Assembly: GCA_038501785.1 (NCBI GenBank)
Contig: JBAMJR010000004.1
Coordinates: 496,001 to 560,000, forward strand
Direction: 5' to 3'
DNA length: 64,000 bases
Source of the DNA: Myoxocephalus aenaeus
Taxonomy: Eukaryota; Chordata; Actinopteri; Perciformes; Cottidae
The translations under genes and the position numbers were made by a program. Position 1 is the stretch's first letter. Each line of letters starts with the position of its first letter. Shown here one piece after another: positions 19,313-30,733 of this stretch. The notes beneath the pieces were generated by a model. The model saw nothing but the letters and a program-made list of their open reading frames with translations. It made no database searches and was not told where the DNA came from.

Positions 19313-21687
19313 CTGCAATGAAAATGAAAACAAGTTTCCCATCAACACATTTCAATCTGACATTAATTATTATTTTGAAGACTAATCAATTGTCATGGTT
19401 AAAAGACAGAAGTTTAGACTTTTGATAGACGACGGCACGCAAACATGAAATCATAATAGTTTTGTCTTGGTAGATTGTCACTCAGAAATATCAGAAATAA
19501 CTATGTGCTGTTTTATTGCTGTTTTACAAAGTGGGTGAGAACACACCATTTGGCCCCATATTTCTTTATTGATTCAGTGTGGCATTTAATTATGTAATCA
19601 TATCTTTTGTTGTTACATTCCCACCATGTGTTATAGAGCCCAAAGGAGGTGCATAACCATTTATGCTACACATGGATTTTCCTTAATCATTTACTTTAAT
19701 GATTAGAGAGGCTGCTTTCAGTAATTGTAAACGTTTCCATGTGTGCACTAATGTCAAGAAGAAATGTTTAAGATGCAAAACTAATTAACTAAAGTTATGA
19801 ACTTGACAAACCCTGTTTGAATCCAGTTTGAAACCCTGTTTGAATCAGTATGGAATAGCGGCCTCAACGCTGCGGGGAGAGTTTTTAGTGTTAGTTTTTA
19901 GTGCTGCTCTTGGTTTTCCTGATAAACTAGTTCAGAGAAAACGTGTCTGACCAGATTAGAAAAATTTTCTTTGGTGGTGGGAGTGACAGACAGACCGTGT
20001 GCCTGTTAGGTTGTGTGGGTTGCTTTATTGAGCGCAGTGACTCCACCGAGAATATTATATTACATACAATTTAAGCTGTATTTTATTTTCCAAATAGTGT
20101 TATTCCAACGGATTGTTTATAATGCCTGGGGAACTGATATGGGGTTAGGGGTTAACCTCATTTTGACATTTAAAATACACTTTGACCAGTTGAAATGTGA
20201 CTGTGGACACCTGAAATGTTTTTTCTGGATAGGAAGAATTAAATCACAAATATCTGCAATATATATCCAGTCTAGACAGTATATGTTAAAATACTCCTAC
20301 TGATTTAAATATATGTTAGTTAGTTTTGAAGAGTACAATCTTAGTTGTAGATATATCAAATACAGTGAAATGTAATTACAGAGAGGTGTGTGGTTTGATT
20401 AAATGTTAAAACGGCTTGTTATACACAAACAGACTCACAAGGTGAAAACAAGATCAGCGTTGTTGTCACAGCTGGTTAGCAGCTACATAATTAATTTTGG
20501 AAAATGTATTTTGTTTTGTCGACAAGTTTAGATTGACAGAAACACTTAGCACCCAATTAAAACCACTTTCATTCAACAATATTGACCTTAACATATTCTT
20601 AGATCAGTTTGAGTATCCCTTGTATGTCTGCAGCCTGTGCAGTTTGATGGGGTAGTTATAGAAACATACCTACAATGAAGGAGTAACAGTAAATAGAATA
20701 GGTTAGACTTGCTGGTCAGGAAACACATTTGAATAAAATGCCTCAAGACATTCATTAGTGGGATTGCAAAAATCGTTTGCATCGTCCATCTCCTGCCGAG
20801 GGAGACTCCCAGAGGCCACTAAACATAGGGCACAGACTTTCCCTTGGGATGGTTAGCCGGAAGTGAGGGTTGACTGGGAAATCCCCTTGAGGGAAGAAGA
20901 GGGAGAAAAAAATGAAATCTCATTATCGATGAGCTAAGCAACTGAAAATGCTTATCCGGTTTGAGAGAGGAAAGAAGCAACCCTTTGTCTTTTGTCCCCA
21001 AGGCTGACTTCCTTCCAGGCATTCACTGCACTGAAACCAGAGAGGACATGGCAACCAATACTTGTTTACTAACATGGACAGAATATTTGGATAAGATTCG
21101 GATTAGCAGGCAGCACCTTGCATGGCAGCCTCTGTTATCTATGTGTGAATGTTGAATCTCGGTCAGTTTAAAGAGCTTTGAGTGATCGAACGAAAAAGTC
21201 AATTTTTCAAATCACCGCCCAGAGGGTAAGATGCGTTCTTCCTTCTGTAGCTCACAGCCCCAGACATTATGTAAATCCTTCTTACTGTATGTATGGCCTA
21301 TTTATCACAATATTAATCCAATTCCTTGCATGTATATAGTTTACGTGTGTAAAATCGCTGCAGTGAACAATACCACCTCACCTGCACACTCAGCTGTCTT
21401 ATTGATTGTTATCAGTTTCAAGCAGTTTCACGTGATTCAGATGCAGAGAGAGATTTGGCTTTTAGGAAATAGTTGCAGAGGTCCGGGCGTCGGTTACCTC
21501 ATAGCTGGCTACAGCTATGCTGTTCACACCAGAAAGCTCATTCCTCAATGACGGTCAACAAGTGATACTGCTCCTATGCTCCTCTCCTTCTGTGCGTATG
21601 TGTTTTTCAGGATAATGCAAGTAACATTTTCTCAAATATTGGTAGGGCCAATTCTGTCCCCTCAAAATATTGGTAGTTGCATGTCCC

Positions 21688-21850
21688 GGTAACCCTTTAT
21701 AATAACGACACACTATTCATCATTTATAAAGCATTGTTCCAACATGAACACTCATTAATAACTCATTAGTATGCAATTCATAAACAACAAACAACATGTT
21801 TTATTCTTGATTAATAAGCTTGACTATTATGCGTTTCATGATCGGGTTTT
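21688..21850. repeat. fragment of GGTAACA-type fish MITE
   Basis: GGTAACCCTTTATAATAAC, followed by TCATCATTTATAAAGCATTGTTCCA, matches the left half of the complete element at 43589-43750. The matching right end is not evident. Confidence 0.55.
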
Positions 21851-22121
21851 CATACTTTATGGTACTCAAATTATGGATTCCCTATTTGTAAATGAAGTAA
21901 TATATATTACAAACCAATTATTAAGGACTTATAGATGATGCACCAGTGGTTAACATGTTTTAATACTGCAATTCAGGATTTATTCAGGTAGTTACTAGTT
22001 CCCCTGTGACTGTTTGATTGCTCTAATGTGTTAATGTTTATAAAATAGGTAACCATGAGACTTTGCAGGAAAACTAATCTAGGTTGTTGTTCAAAGACTG
22101 TGGCCCTCAATTGTGTTGTGT

Positions 22122-23290
22122 ATCAGAATCAGAATCAGATCAGAATCAGAAACTGTTTATTGCCAGGAATGTTTTCACAAACGAGGAATTTTTCGAGGCG
22201 GAAGGTGCATACATTGGACATGGGACGTTAGACGAGACAAACAACAAGTCCTGGAGGGATGACAGATTACAGCCTGATGATGCGCTGCAGCCTGCCCTTG
22301 TCCTTGGCAGTGGCTGCGGTGTGCCAGACGGTGATGCAGAGGATGGACTCAACGATGGCAGTGTAGAAGTGCACCATCATTTTCTTCGGCAGGTTGAATT
22401 TCTTCAGCTGCCTCTGGAAGAACATCCTCTGCTGGGCCTTCTTGGTAATGGAGCTGATGTTCAGCTCCCACTTGAGGTCCTGGGAAATGATGGAGCCCAG
22501 GAAGCGGAAGGACTCCACAGCGTCGACGAGGGAGTCACACAGGGTGAGAGGGGCGGGTGGAGCTGCGTTCTTCCTGAAGTCCACAACCATCTCCACTGTC
22601 TTCAGAGCGTTGAGCTCCAGGTTGTTCTGGCTGCACCAGGTTTCCAGGTGGTCAGTCTCCCACCTGTAGGCGGACTCGTCCCCATGAGGGTGGTGTCATC
22701 CGCGAACTTCAGGAGCTTGACGGACTGGTGACTGGAGGTGCAGCTGTTAGTGTACAGCGAGAAGAGCAGAGGGGAAAGAACGCAGCCTTGGGGGGAACCG
22801 GTCCTAGTGGACCGAGAGCCTGAGACGTGTTTCCCCAGCTTCACATGCTGCTTCCTGTCAGTCAGGAAGTCTGTGATCCACCTGCAGGTAGAATCGGGCA
22901 CGTGCAGCTGGGAGAGCTTGTCCTGCAGTAGAGACGGGATGATGGTGTTGAAAGCAGAGCTGAAGTCCACGAACAGGATCCTGGCGTAGGTTCCTGGTGA
23001 GTCCAGATGCTGGAGGATGTAGTGGAGGGCCATGTTGACAGCATCGTCTACAGACCTGTTGGCCCTGTAGGCGAACTGCAGAGGGTCCAGGAGTGGGTCA
23101 GTCAGGGTTTTGAGGTGTGACAAGACCAGGCGCTCAAAAGACTTCATGACCACAGAGGTCAGGGTGACGGGCCTGTAGTCATTGAGTCCTGTGATCCTGG
23201 GTTTCTTGGGGACGGGGATGATGGTGGAGGCCTTGAAGCAGGCTGGCACGTGGCATGTCTCCAGGGAGGTGTTAAAGATGCTTTCTGTCA
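22122..23290 (-). mobile_element. Rex1-like (CR1-group) LINE, 5'-truncated and frame-broken
   Basis: The minus-strand frame 22602-23249 carries a non-LTR reverse transcriptase with NDYRPVTLTSVVMKSFERL, FVDFSSAFNTI, GSPQGCVLSPLLFSLY and the catalytic FADDTTLMG. The frame 22267-22596 continues after a small indel with VDFRKN, FRFLGSIIS and KKAQQRMFFQRQLKK. The 3' end has the Rex1-type UTR (TTTATTGCCAGGAATG on the plus strand) and ends in short GATTCT repeats at 22122-22150, a typical tail for this family. It lies between duplicated copies A and B. Confidence 0.88.
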
Positions 23291-23424
23291 GTCAGTGTGA
23301 CCATATGTCTGTTAGTACAGTGTTGATACTACTTTATCTGACTATGGTTTAAGTTATAACCTTCAGCTCAGCCAAAAAGTCTTAAGGTCCTCCAAGGCAT
23401 TAATATTTCTCAATAATCTGGAAT

Positions 23425-26400
23425 ATGTTCACTGTCAGTGAAACGAACTGGACTCAGTAGAGTTCAATGCAACACTATATTTACTGGGTACATAATACAG
23501 TAAACAGTGGGCTGGTTTATGAAGCAGCACACTAAATTCAATGTAAATAACCACATACACTTATAGACTTCAATTCCACCTCTTTTTTGTGGCGCTTGTC
23601 TCCGTTCAAGACATTATCACTAGTGCTTTTCCTTCAACCATATTTTAACCATGCAGTGTTTTATCTAGCGTCAGTACGTTTTACCTTATCTTCAATACCA
23701 CCCATGCACTTTATTCTGTTAAAACAATGCCTTGGTCTTCATCAGCCTTTTCTCAATGTTACAACTTTTCTTTCTTATCCGGTTGCATCTGGTTTCCCGT
23801 CCCACACCCGTGCTGCAGAGACTGGGTTCTCACAAATGCTTCAACCATAGTGAGGATACATTGTAATACCTTATCATATAGAGAGGACAATTTAATACCT
23901 TATCATATAGTGAGGATGCATTTTAATAACTTATATTTGTAAAATGACACCATAGTAGACATGGAACTAATGGTACTCTAACTCTAACCCAAATGAATGC
24001 ACAGATAGCAGGCTCCAGGGTGAAACCATGATTTAGTTTTTTTAATGTTCATAAAGAAGAACTCAGGACAAGTAATACAGAGCAGAGATTCAGTTTGTAG
24101 TCAAACTGTATTACAGATCAATACCAGCTGTAATCACAACACTAACACTCCATCAAGTTGACAACTGTTATGTAGATATGTCATTCACAAAACATATTCT
24201 CCCACATTCCATATGAAGAAAAAAAAAGATTTGACTATGCATTAGACACCCACTGAAAAGACACCCACTGAAAAGCAGCAGCAGAGAAGTGGTATAAACA
24301 GTTCAAACCATTTATCATTATAGAATGAAGAGGGTAAGGCAAATTCACATGCGATAAGAAAAGTAACAAAACGTTTCCTTACCACCTGAAAATTGCAGTT
24401 TTATTGTTATGCCATGGGTTTGAGGTATAACATTTCAGGTTTGGGTCATTTACTTTTTTCCACATTAAATACATGTTACCTGAAAAGAATCTATGTACAA
24501 GTAGCTTTTCTTTAAAATAGCAAGGGTCATATTTATCTATTTTGCCGGAGGGAACGGACCATTCTCCTGGCTCCACACCCATATGGGCAGCAGGACTTAG
24601 TCCTGCTCTGTCCAGACAGATCCCCATGAAAGCATCATCAATAGGAACAAGGTTAATGGACTTGGACATATTGTATATGATCAAAGCTGTGTGGACAGAC
24701 ATGATATAGCCCCCACCACTACAGTAGGGAGGGTAAACGTCTGACTTGTACAACTCAACTGAAACAAAATATCTGTTCCAGAATTCTCTAACGAGAGGTG
24801 AACCAACCATCAGAGCGCCAATGAAGAGGTGCTTGCTTCCATTGTTATCTTTGAGGCCTTGGAGAAACTGAACTATGCTGTTTGTGTTGGCAAAGACGTC
24901 ATCATCACCATTAAAGATGAAGCGAGCGTGAGGACAGTTTCTTTCCATCCATTCAAGGAAGAGTACCTGCTTCAGGGTGAGATTGTAGAATGAATCTTTA
25001 AAGTCCCATTGAAGGATGTCTTTGTACTCCCGATGCTCCACTTCGAGGAGTTTGCTGAATCTCTCTCCCTCCCAACCAGCATCCATAGTTCCTACAATGA
25101 AGATCGTTCGAATCTTCACACCATTTGATAATCTCTCTTCCGCCCATGTTTTGCGCAGAACCTCTCGGCGGTCGTAGTTGGAAGGGGCGCTTTTGATGAC
25201 CAGCAGAAGGAAGACATCTGCAGATTCATTAGCCCCACCACATTTGTCAGGAATGTCCAGTAGCAGAGGGAAATGGTGACAGTGTTTATAGTAGAGAAAG
25301 TTTTGAAAGTTAACAGTAAAGTCAGTGAAGTTTGCGCTGTTGGCAGCACTCAGATTTTTTTGACAAGCTGGCCAGGAGTATACGAAGGAGTTGTTTCTGG
25401 TGGGTGCGTTGGTTTGACTGCCTTCCCTTTTCACTTCTTGTAGATGAATGGTTTTGTGGTCATTCGAATATTTATAGAGATACAAAGCCACAAGTAAAGT
25501 TCCCAACAGCAAGAACAATCTTGCGTTGCCTTTTGTATTTCTTGATGCTCTGCAATGGAAATTAAAACAAGTTTGCTGTCAACACATTTCAATCTGACAT
25601 TAATTATTATTTTGAAGACTAATCAATTGTCATGGTTAAAAGGCAGAAATGTAGACTATTGATAGACGACGGGACGCAAACATGAAATCATAATAGTAGT
25701 AGTATTATTCCAACAAACTGTTAAGTTCATAATGCGTGCCTAACCAAGAGTCTCGTACCGAATAGTTCAATACAAACATGTATTATTCATCAGAAAAACA
25801 AGGATTTTCAACAATCTTGACATTTAAAATACACTTTGACCAGTTAAGATGTCACTGTAGACACCTGAAATGTTCTTTTTGATAAGAATAATTAAATTAC
25901 AGATATCTGCAATATATATCCAGTCTAAACATTAAATGTTAAAATATTCCTAATTTAAAGATATGTTAAAGTTAGTTTTGACAAGTACAATCTCAATTGT
26001 AGATATATAAATACAGTCAAATATAATTACAAAGAGGTGTGCGGTTTTATTAAATGTTAAAACGGCTTGCTATACACAAACAGACGCACAAGGGTAAAAC
26101 AAGATCAGCGTTGTTGTCACAGCTGGTTAGCAGCTACATAATTCATATTGGAAAATATATTTAGTTTTGTCGACAAGTTTAGATTGACAGAAACACTTAA
26201 CAGACAATTAAAACAACTTTCATTCAACAATAATTACCTTAACATATTTCTAGATGAGTGTGAGCGTATGGTGAGTATCCCTTGTATGTCGGCAGCCTGT
26301 GAAGGTTGATGGTGCAGTTTCACAAACATACCTACCTATCTAACAGGATGTCACTCCTGTGTCGTCGGAAGGTAAACAAAGCCACAGACCTTTCTTTGTA

Positions 26401-26490
26401 AGAGAAGCTGGATGTGAGTGTTGACTGGGACATCTCCTTTAGCAAAGAAGAGGGAGAAGAAAATAACATCTTATTATCAATGAGCTAAGC
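23425..26490. repeat. duplicated block, copy B (holds the intact b3gnt3-like exon)
   Basis: Collinear with copy A, with the complete catalytic exon retained and an additional stretch (about 23460-23850) not seen in A. After the hAT element at 26491-28992 the block resumes at 28993 and runs to about 29397. Confidence 0.85.
24379..25549 (-). CDS. b3gnt3: beta-1,3-N-acetylglucosaminyltransferase, B3GNT3-like, main coding exon
   Basis: The exon starts after a splice acceptor (TTTCCATTGCAG on the minus strand) and ends at a stop at 24379-24381. It codes for about 389 residues of a type II Golgi membrane protein: a short basic tail (ASRNTKGNAR), a signal anchor (LFLLLGTLLVALYLYKY), a stem, and a GT31 catalytic domain. 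Counting from the Leu codon at 25518, family motifs are DVFLLLVIKSAPSNYDRRE (101-119), TWAEER, ILQWDFKDSFYNLTLK (168-183), the metal-binding FNGDDDVFANT (DDD at 205-207), PPYCSGGGYIMS (263-274), and PIDDAFMGICLDRAGL (292-307). NFLYYKHCHHFPLL and the C-terminal VHRFFSGNMYLMW fit B3GNT3, whose members add GlcNAc in beta-1,3 linkage to galactose on core-1 or lactosamine chains. Several N-x-S/T sites are present. The first ATG must be in an upstream exon that I could not identify; the exon starts in phase 1. All key residues look intact. The gene is antisense within intron 1 of the SH3PXD2A-like gene. Confidence 0.9.
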
Positions 26491-26659
26491 CAGTGGTTCT
26501 CAACCTTTTTTCAATGATGAACCCCCTTTGGGCACAAAAGTACCCCCTAACCAGCACAAAGCATTTTTTGTTGTAAAAAAAAAAAGGATGTTATACACAG
26601 TGCTGTGCCATCAGTGTCTGATTTGATATGGAATATATACAAGTCAGTTCATGAACTTA

Positions 26660-26957
26660 TTAGGGCCCGAGCACTGACGTAGTCAGAGTCGAGGACCTAT
26701 TGTTATTCGAATGTTTATTAGGGCCCGAGCACTGACGTAGTCAGAGTCGAGGACCTATTGAAATTCAAATGTTTATTCTTATTAGGGCCCGAGCACTGAC
26801 GTAGTCAGAGTCGAGGACCTATTGAAATTCAAATGTTTATTCTTATTAGGGCCCGAGCACTGACGTAGTCAGAGTCGAGGACCTATTGAAATTCAAATGT
26901 TTATTAGGGCCCGAGCACTGACGTAGTCAGAGTCGAGGACCTATTGTTATTCTAATG

Positions 26958-26991
<34 letters not shown>

Positions 26992-28020
26992 CTCCACGGT
27001 TATGCAGGGAAAAGAGGTGCTTGGGATAAACCTACATTCTTCAAAATTTTCACACCCATCCGACTTGGCGAAAGTGCCAATCTGAATTGGGTGTCGGCCA
27101 AAAGTCGGAAAAAATAGCTCGCTAGCGCCCCCTTTAGTTGTGAAAGCCCACGCTTTTTGCAAACTTTTGCCGATTGACTTGAAATTTTGCACACATGTCC
27201 GGGTGGGACTGCTCTACAAAAAACTCATCCGTGAAAATAAAATGCGCCTAATTAGATTTTCCGCCATTTTGGATTTTGTAAAAAACACATTTTTGCTCAC
27301 TGCTCCTACACGCTAGGTCCATTTCTCACCAAACTTTCTGTGAATCATCATTGGCTCAATGTGATCAAACGATATATTCCACTTTGTTGATATCTCATTG
27401 CGTTCAGAAGTTATTAACCAATTAAACTATTAGGGGTGTGGCTCAATATGTCAATACACATAACTTCCAAATCACTTTGCCTATCCTCACAAAAGTTGTA
27501 GCATATGTCAACATCGTGTCCTTTAACGTACCCAAATTATTTCAGAATTTTCAAACACTAGAGGGCGCTGCAGTGAATTGTAAAATATTGGCATTGTCCT
27601 TGTTTCCAGGCATTGTATTCCTCTGTGTATCATTACGGGTTCAATTCCATCACAATGTATAAAAAGCTTGTTTATATCTCATTGTGTTCAGAAGAAAAGG
27701 ACCAATGCACTTCTAAGGAGAAAATTCAACAAAATTCAACAAAGCAGCCCTCGCAGTACGTTCAACATAGATATACAACATTTCATAGGCGTATGTAACA
27801 CATATACACTCACAAATAACTGTCTTGGGACGATGCTCTAAACCGCACTGGAAGTCGGCAAATTTCATTTTCTTTATCATTTCTAGTTAAAATCGCCATA
27901 GTTTCCCAGTAGGTGGCGCTCTGACTATGAGTTAATATTGGCATGCAGAAGTCTTCAAGCCATGACTCTCATAAAGCATGTTAACTTTGGAACAGTTTTG
28001 ACCTCTTCATGAGCTGAGTG
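26660..28020. repeat. GGGCCCGAGCAC-type fish interspersed repeat with five head units
   Basis: Five direct units, each beginning AGGGCCCGAGCACTGACG, start at 26662, 26720, 26784, 26848 and 26906, with spacings of 58, 64, 64 and 58 bp. They are followed by an (ATT)n run at 26960-26991 and then a non-coding body. The right limit is approximate. I recognise the leading motif as a common fish dispersed repeat. Confidence 0.65.
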
Positions 28021-28455
28021 ACACACTATGGTTGGCAGACCTGGCCTCTAGTTGATCTTATCATCATCTCACACTGAACAAGAGCCTGCAAGCCAAAGCC
28101 CAGGTACCAAACCTCACGCACACATGAACCTGTTCTGTGTGAAGCTTTGTCTCTTTGAGACACAACTACTAACGTCACCGCTGCTCTTCCCCCACGTCTG
28201 AAATCAAAGCAGCTTTTTTCAGAGGTCAACCTTTCTGGATATGTGTCTGTCATCACATCAAATGACAGAACTCAGTAAGCGCTTCCAAGATCTTTCTGCC
28301 ATTGAGAAAGAATTCAAGCTGTTCTCGACTCCCTCCCTGATGATGCAGAAGAAGTGAAGAGAGTCTGAACTGATGGAGATGCAGTGATGATTCTCTAAAG
28401 AAACCGCTTCAGTTTCTCTCCCTGCCGACTTCTACTGGAGCTTGGAAAAGGCCAA

Positions 28456-28462
<7 letters not shown>

Positions 28463-28504
<42 letters not shown>

Positions 28505-28623
28505 TAATTGACCTCATTTGATTCATTTTGCGATATACCTCACCTGAGTAGCCCAGACTTTCATATCTTTTTCTGTTTGTGGCCCTCAGTGAAAAACGTT
28601 TGGACACCCCTGATATATGTGTG

Positions 28624-28682
<59 letters not shown>

Positions 28683-28744
28683 ATATATATATATGTGTAT
28701 ATATATGTATATAATGTATATATACATATATATATGTGTATATA

Positions 28745-28839
<95 letters not shown>

Positions 28840-28846
28840 TATTTTA
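28463..28846. repeat. cluster of long (AT)n arrays
   Basis: Near-perfect AT runs lie at about 28465-28502, 28628-28672, 28747-28804 and 28816-28840, with short (TG)n patches between. They lie inside the hAT element 26491-28992. Confidence 0.92.
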
Positions 28847-28992
28847 TTTAATATTTATTAAATAACTATTTTTAAAGGATTTTTGAATTTATGCTAATTT
28901 TAAACATATTTAAACAAAAATCTCACGTACCTTCTTCATGTGGGCCTTCATGTACCCCCAGAGGTACACATACACCCATTTGAGAACCACTG

Positions 28993-29397
28993 AGCTAAGC
29001 AACTGAAAATGCTCATCCGGTTTGAGAGAGGAAAGAAGCAACCCTTTGTCTTTTGTCCCCAAGATTGACTTCCTTCCATGCATTCACCCCACTGAAACAA
29101 GAGAGGACAATACTTGTTTACTTACATGGCCATAATATTTGCACCTTGCATGGCAGCCTCTGCCATCTATGCATGACCATGTGTGAATGTTGACATCTCG
29201 GTCAGTTTAAAGAGCTTTGAGTGATCGAAAGACTAGAAAGGTACTATATAAACAAGTCCATTTCCCAAATCATCAGAGGGTAAGATGCGTTCTTCCTTCT
29301 GTAGCTCACAGCCCCATACATTATTTCAATCATTCTTACTGTATGTATGGCCTATTTATCACAATATGAATCCAATTCTCTTCATGTATATAGTGTA
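28993..29397. repeat. duplicated block, copy B, right-hand part
   Basis: This continues copy B after the hAT element. It matches copy A from 20934 onward (AACTGAAAATGC, TTTGAGAGAGGAAAGAAGC, AGAGCTTTGAGTGATCGAA). Confidence 0.85.
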
Positions 29398-30733
29398 TGT
29401 TGTTACAGCTGGTTAGCAGCTACATAATTCATTTTGGAAAAATATATTTTGTTTTGTCGATAAGTTTAGATTGACAGAAACCTGTGAAGCCTGTGGAGGT
29501 TGATGGTGCAGTTGTACCTTGAACGAGTAATGGTAAATAGAACAGGTTGGACTTGCTGGTCAGGAAACCCATTTGAAAAAACTGCCTCAAGACATTCGTT
29601 AGTGCAGTGGTTCCCAAACTTTTTCTGTCACGCCCCACTTTGGAGGAAGAAAAATGTTCATGCCCCACCGCTAAAATTGTAACAAAATGTTCCTTGCTGA
29701 ATTTTTATTGCAATAACAACATTTTGTGACTCCTCCATCTGTGCTTTTATAAATAATAGAATGAAGAAAATTGCAATCACTTTCAAGTAAAACACATTGC
29801 TCCATCAGATAAAAAAAAACAAATAAATTGTGCAAGACGCCAAGAATCGGCGAGTTGCGCTTGCGCAAGCCTAACCTGTTAACGGCGTAACGTTAACATT
29901 TACCCGCAAATACAGGCATTTCGCCATGTATTTATTAATGACTTAGTTGTATGTCCGTGTACTTTGTACTTTTGTAATATGTGAAGTTCTTAATAAAGTT
30001 CTAATACAAAATAAAAAAAAGATTCTGCATTTCCCCACCTGTAATACCACAGCGCCCCTCTAGTGGGACGCGCCCCACAGTTTGAGAAATCCTGCGTTTG
30101 TGGGACTGCAAAAATCTTTTGCATCATCCATCTCCTGCTGAGGGAGACTCCCAGAGGCCACTACACATAGGGCACAGACTTTAATTATCTAATTATCGAT
30201 GAGCTAAGCAACTGAAAATGCTTATCCGGTTTGAGAGAGGAAAGAAGCAACCCTTTGTCTTTTGTCCCTAAGGTTGACTTCCTTCCAGGCATTCACTGTA
30301 TTTGGATAAGATTCGGATTAGCAGGCGGCACCTTGCATGGCAGCCTCTGCTATCTATGTGTGAATGTTGACTCTCGGTCAGTTTAAAGAGCTTTGAGTGA
30401 TCGAAAGACTAGAAAGGTACTATATAAACAAGTCCATTTCCCAAATCACCAGAGGGTAAGATGCGTTCTTCCTTCTGTAGCTCACAGCCCCATACATTAT
30501 TTCAATCATTCTTACTGTATGTATGGCCTATTTATCACAATATGAATCCAATTCTCTGTATTCATATAGTTTCTGTGTACAATCACACAGCAGTGAATAA
30601 GATTACCTCACCTGCACAGTTAGCTGTCTTATTGATTGTTGTCAGTTTCAAGCAGTTTCACGTCATTCAGATGCAGAGAGAGATTTTGGGTTTTATGAAA
30701 TAGTTACAGAGGTCTGGACGTCGGTTTAAAAAC
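29398..30733. repeat. duplicated block, copy C (no coding part)
   Basis: Begins with the ACAGCTGGTTAGCAGCTAC landmark that lies at 20469 in copy A and runs in the same order to GGTCTGGACGTCGGTT. It contains no glycosyltransferase exon. A hAT element interrupts it at 29605-30094. Confidence 0.85.
29605..30094. mobile_element. hAT-type non-autonomous element (490 bp)
   Basis: The ends are CAGTGGTTCCCAAACTTTTT and, on the complement, CAGGATTTCTCAAACTGTGG. The flanking 8-mers CGTTAGTG (29597-29604) and CGTTTGTG (30095-30102) differ at one base. Copy A has the uninterrupted sequence TTCATTAGTGGGATTGC near 20751. Internal sequence around 29920-29990 is shared with the larger elements at 3809 and 41070. 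Confidence 0.88.

Larger units (their letters stand above)
18640..21500. repeat. duplicated block, copy A (gene-dead sister of the b3gnt3-like locus)
   Basis: This block is collinear with 23425-26490 plus 28993-29397. Shared landmarks include a short repeated GTGAGGATACATTTTAATA motif, the GTAGACAGGGAACTACTGGTACTC stretch in variant form, the first part of the glycosyltransferase exon, and AGAGCTTTGAGTGATCGAA near the right end. It lacks the catalytic exon and the two hAT insertions seen in the other copies. Confidence 0.85.
26491..28992. mobile_element. hAT-type element, 2.5 kb composite, 8-bp target duplication
   Basis: The ends are CAGTGGTTCTCAACC and, on the complement, CAGTGGTTCTCAAAT. 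It is flanked by the perfect 8-bp duplication AGCTAAGC at 26483-26490 and 28993-29000. The unoccupied form, GAGCTAAGCAACTGAAAATG, exists in copy A at 20932-20951. The interior holds another repeat family (26660-28020), three long AT arrays, and a fragment ending GTTTGGACACCCCTG, itself a hAT-end remnant. No transposase frame is visible. Confidence 0.92.

Noticed and set aside
22084..22731. 215-codon plus-strand open frame
   Set aside because: It is the reverse strand of the Rex1-like LINE, whose minus strand has clear reverse transcriptase motifs.
28395..28806. Tyr/Ile-repeat open frames on both strands
   Set aside because: They are translations of (AT)n microsatellites.
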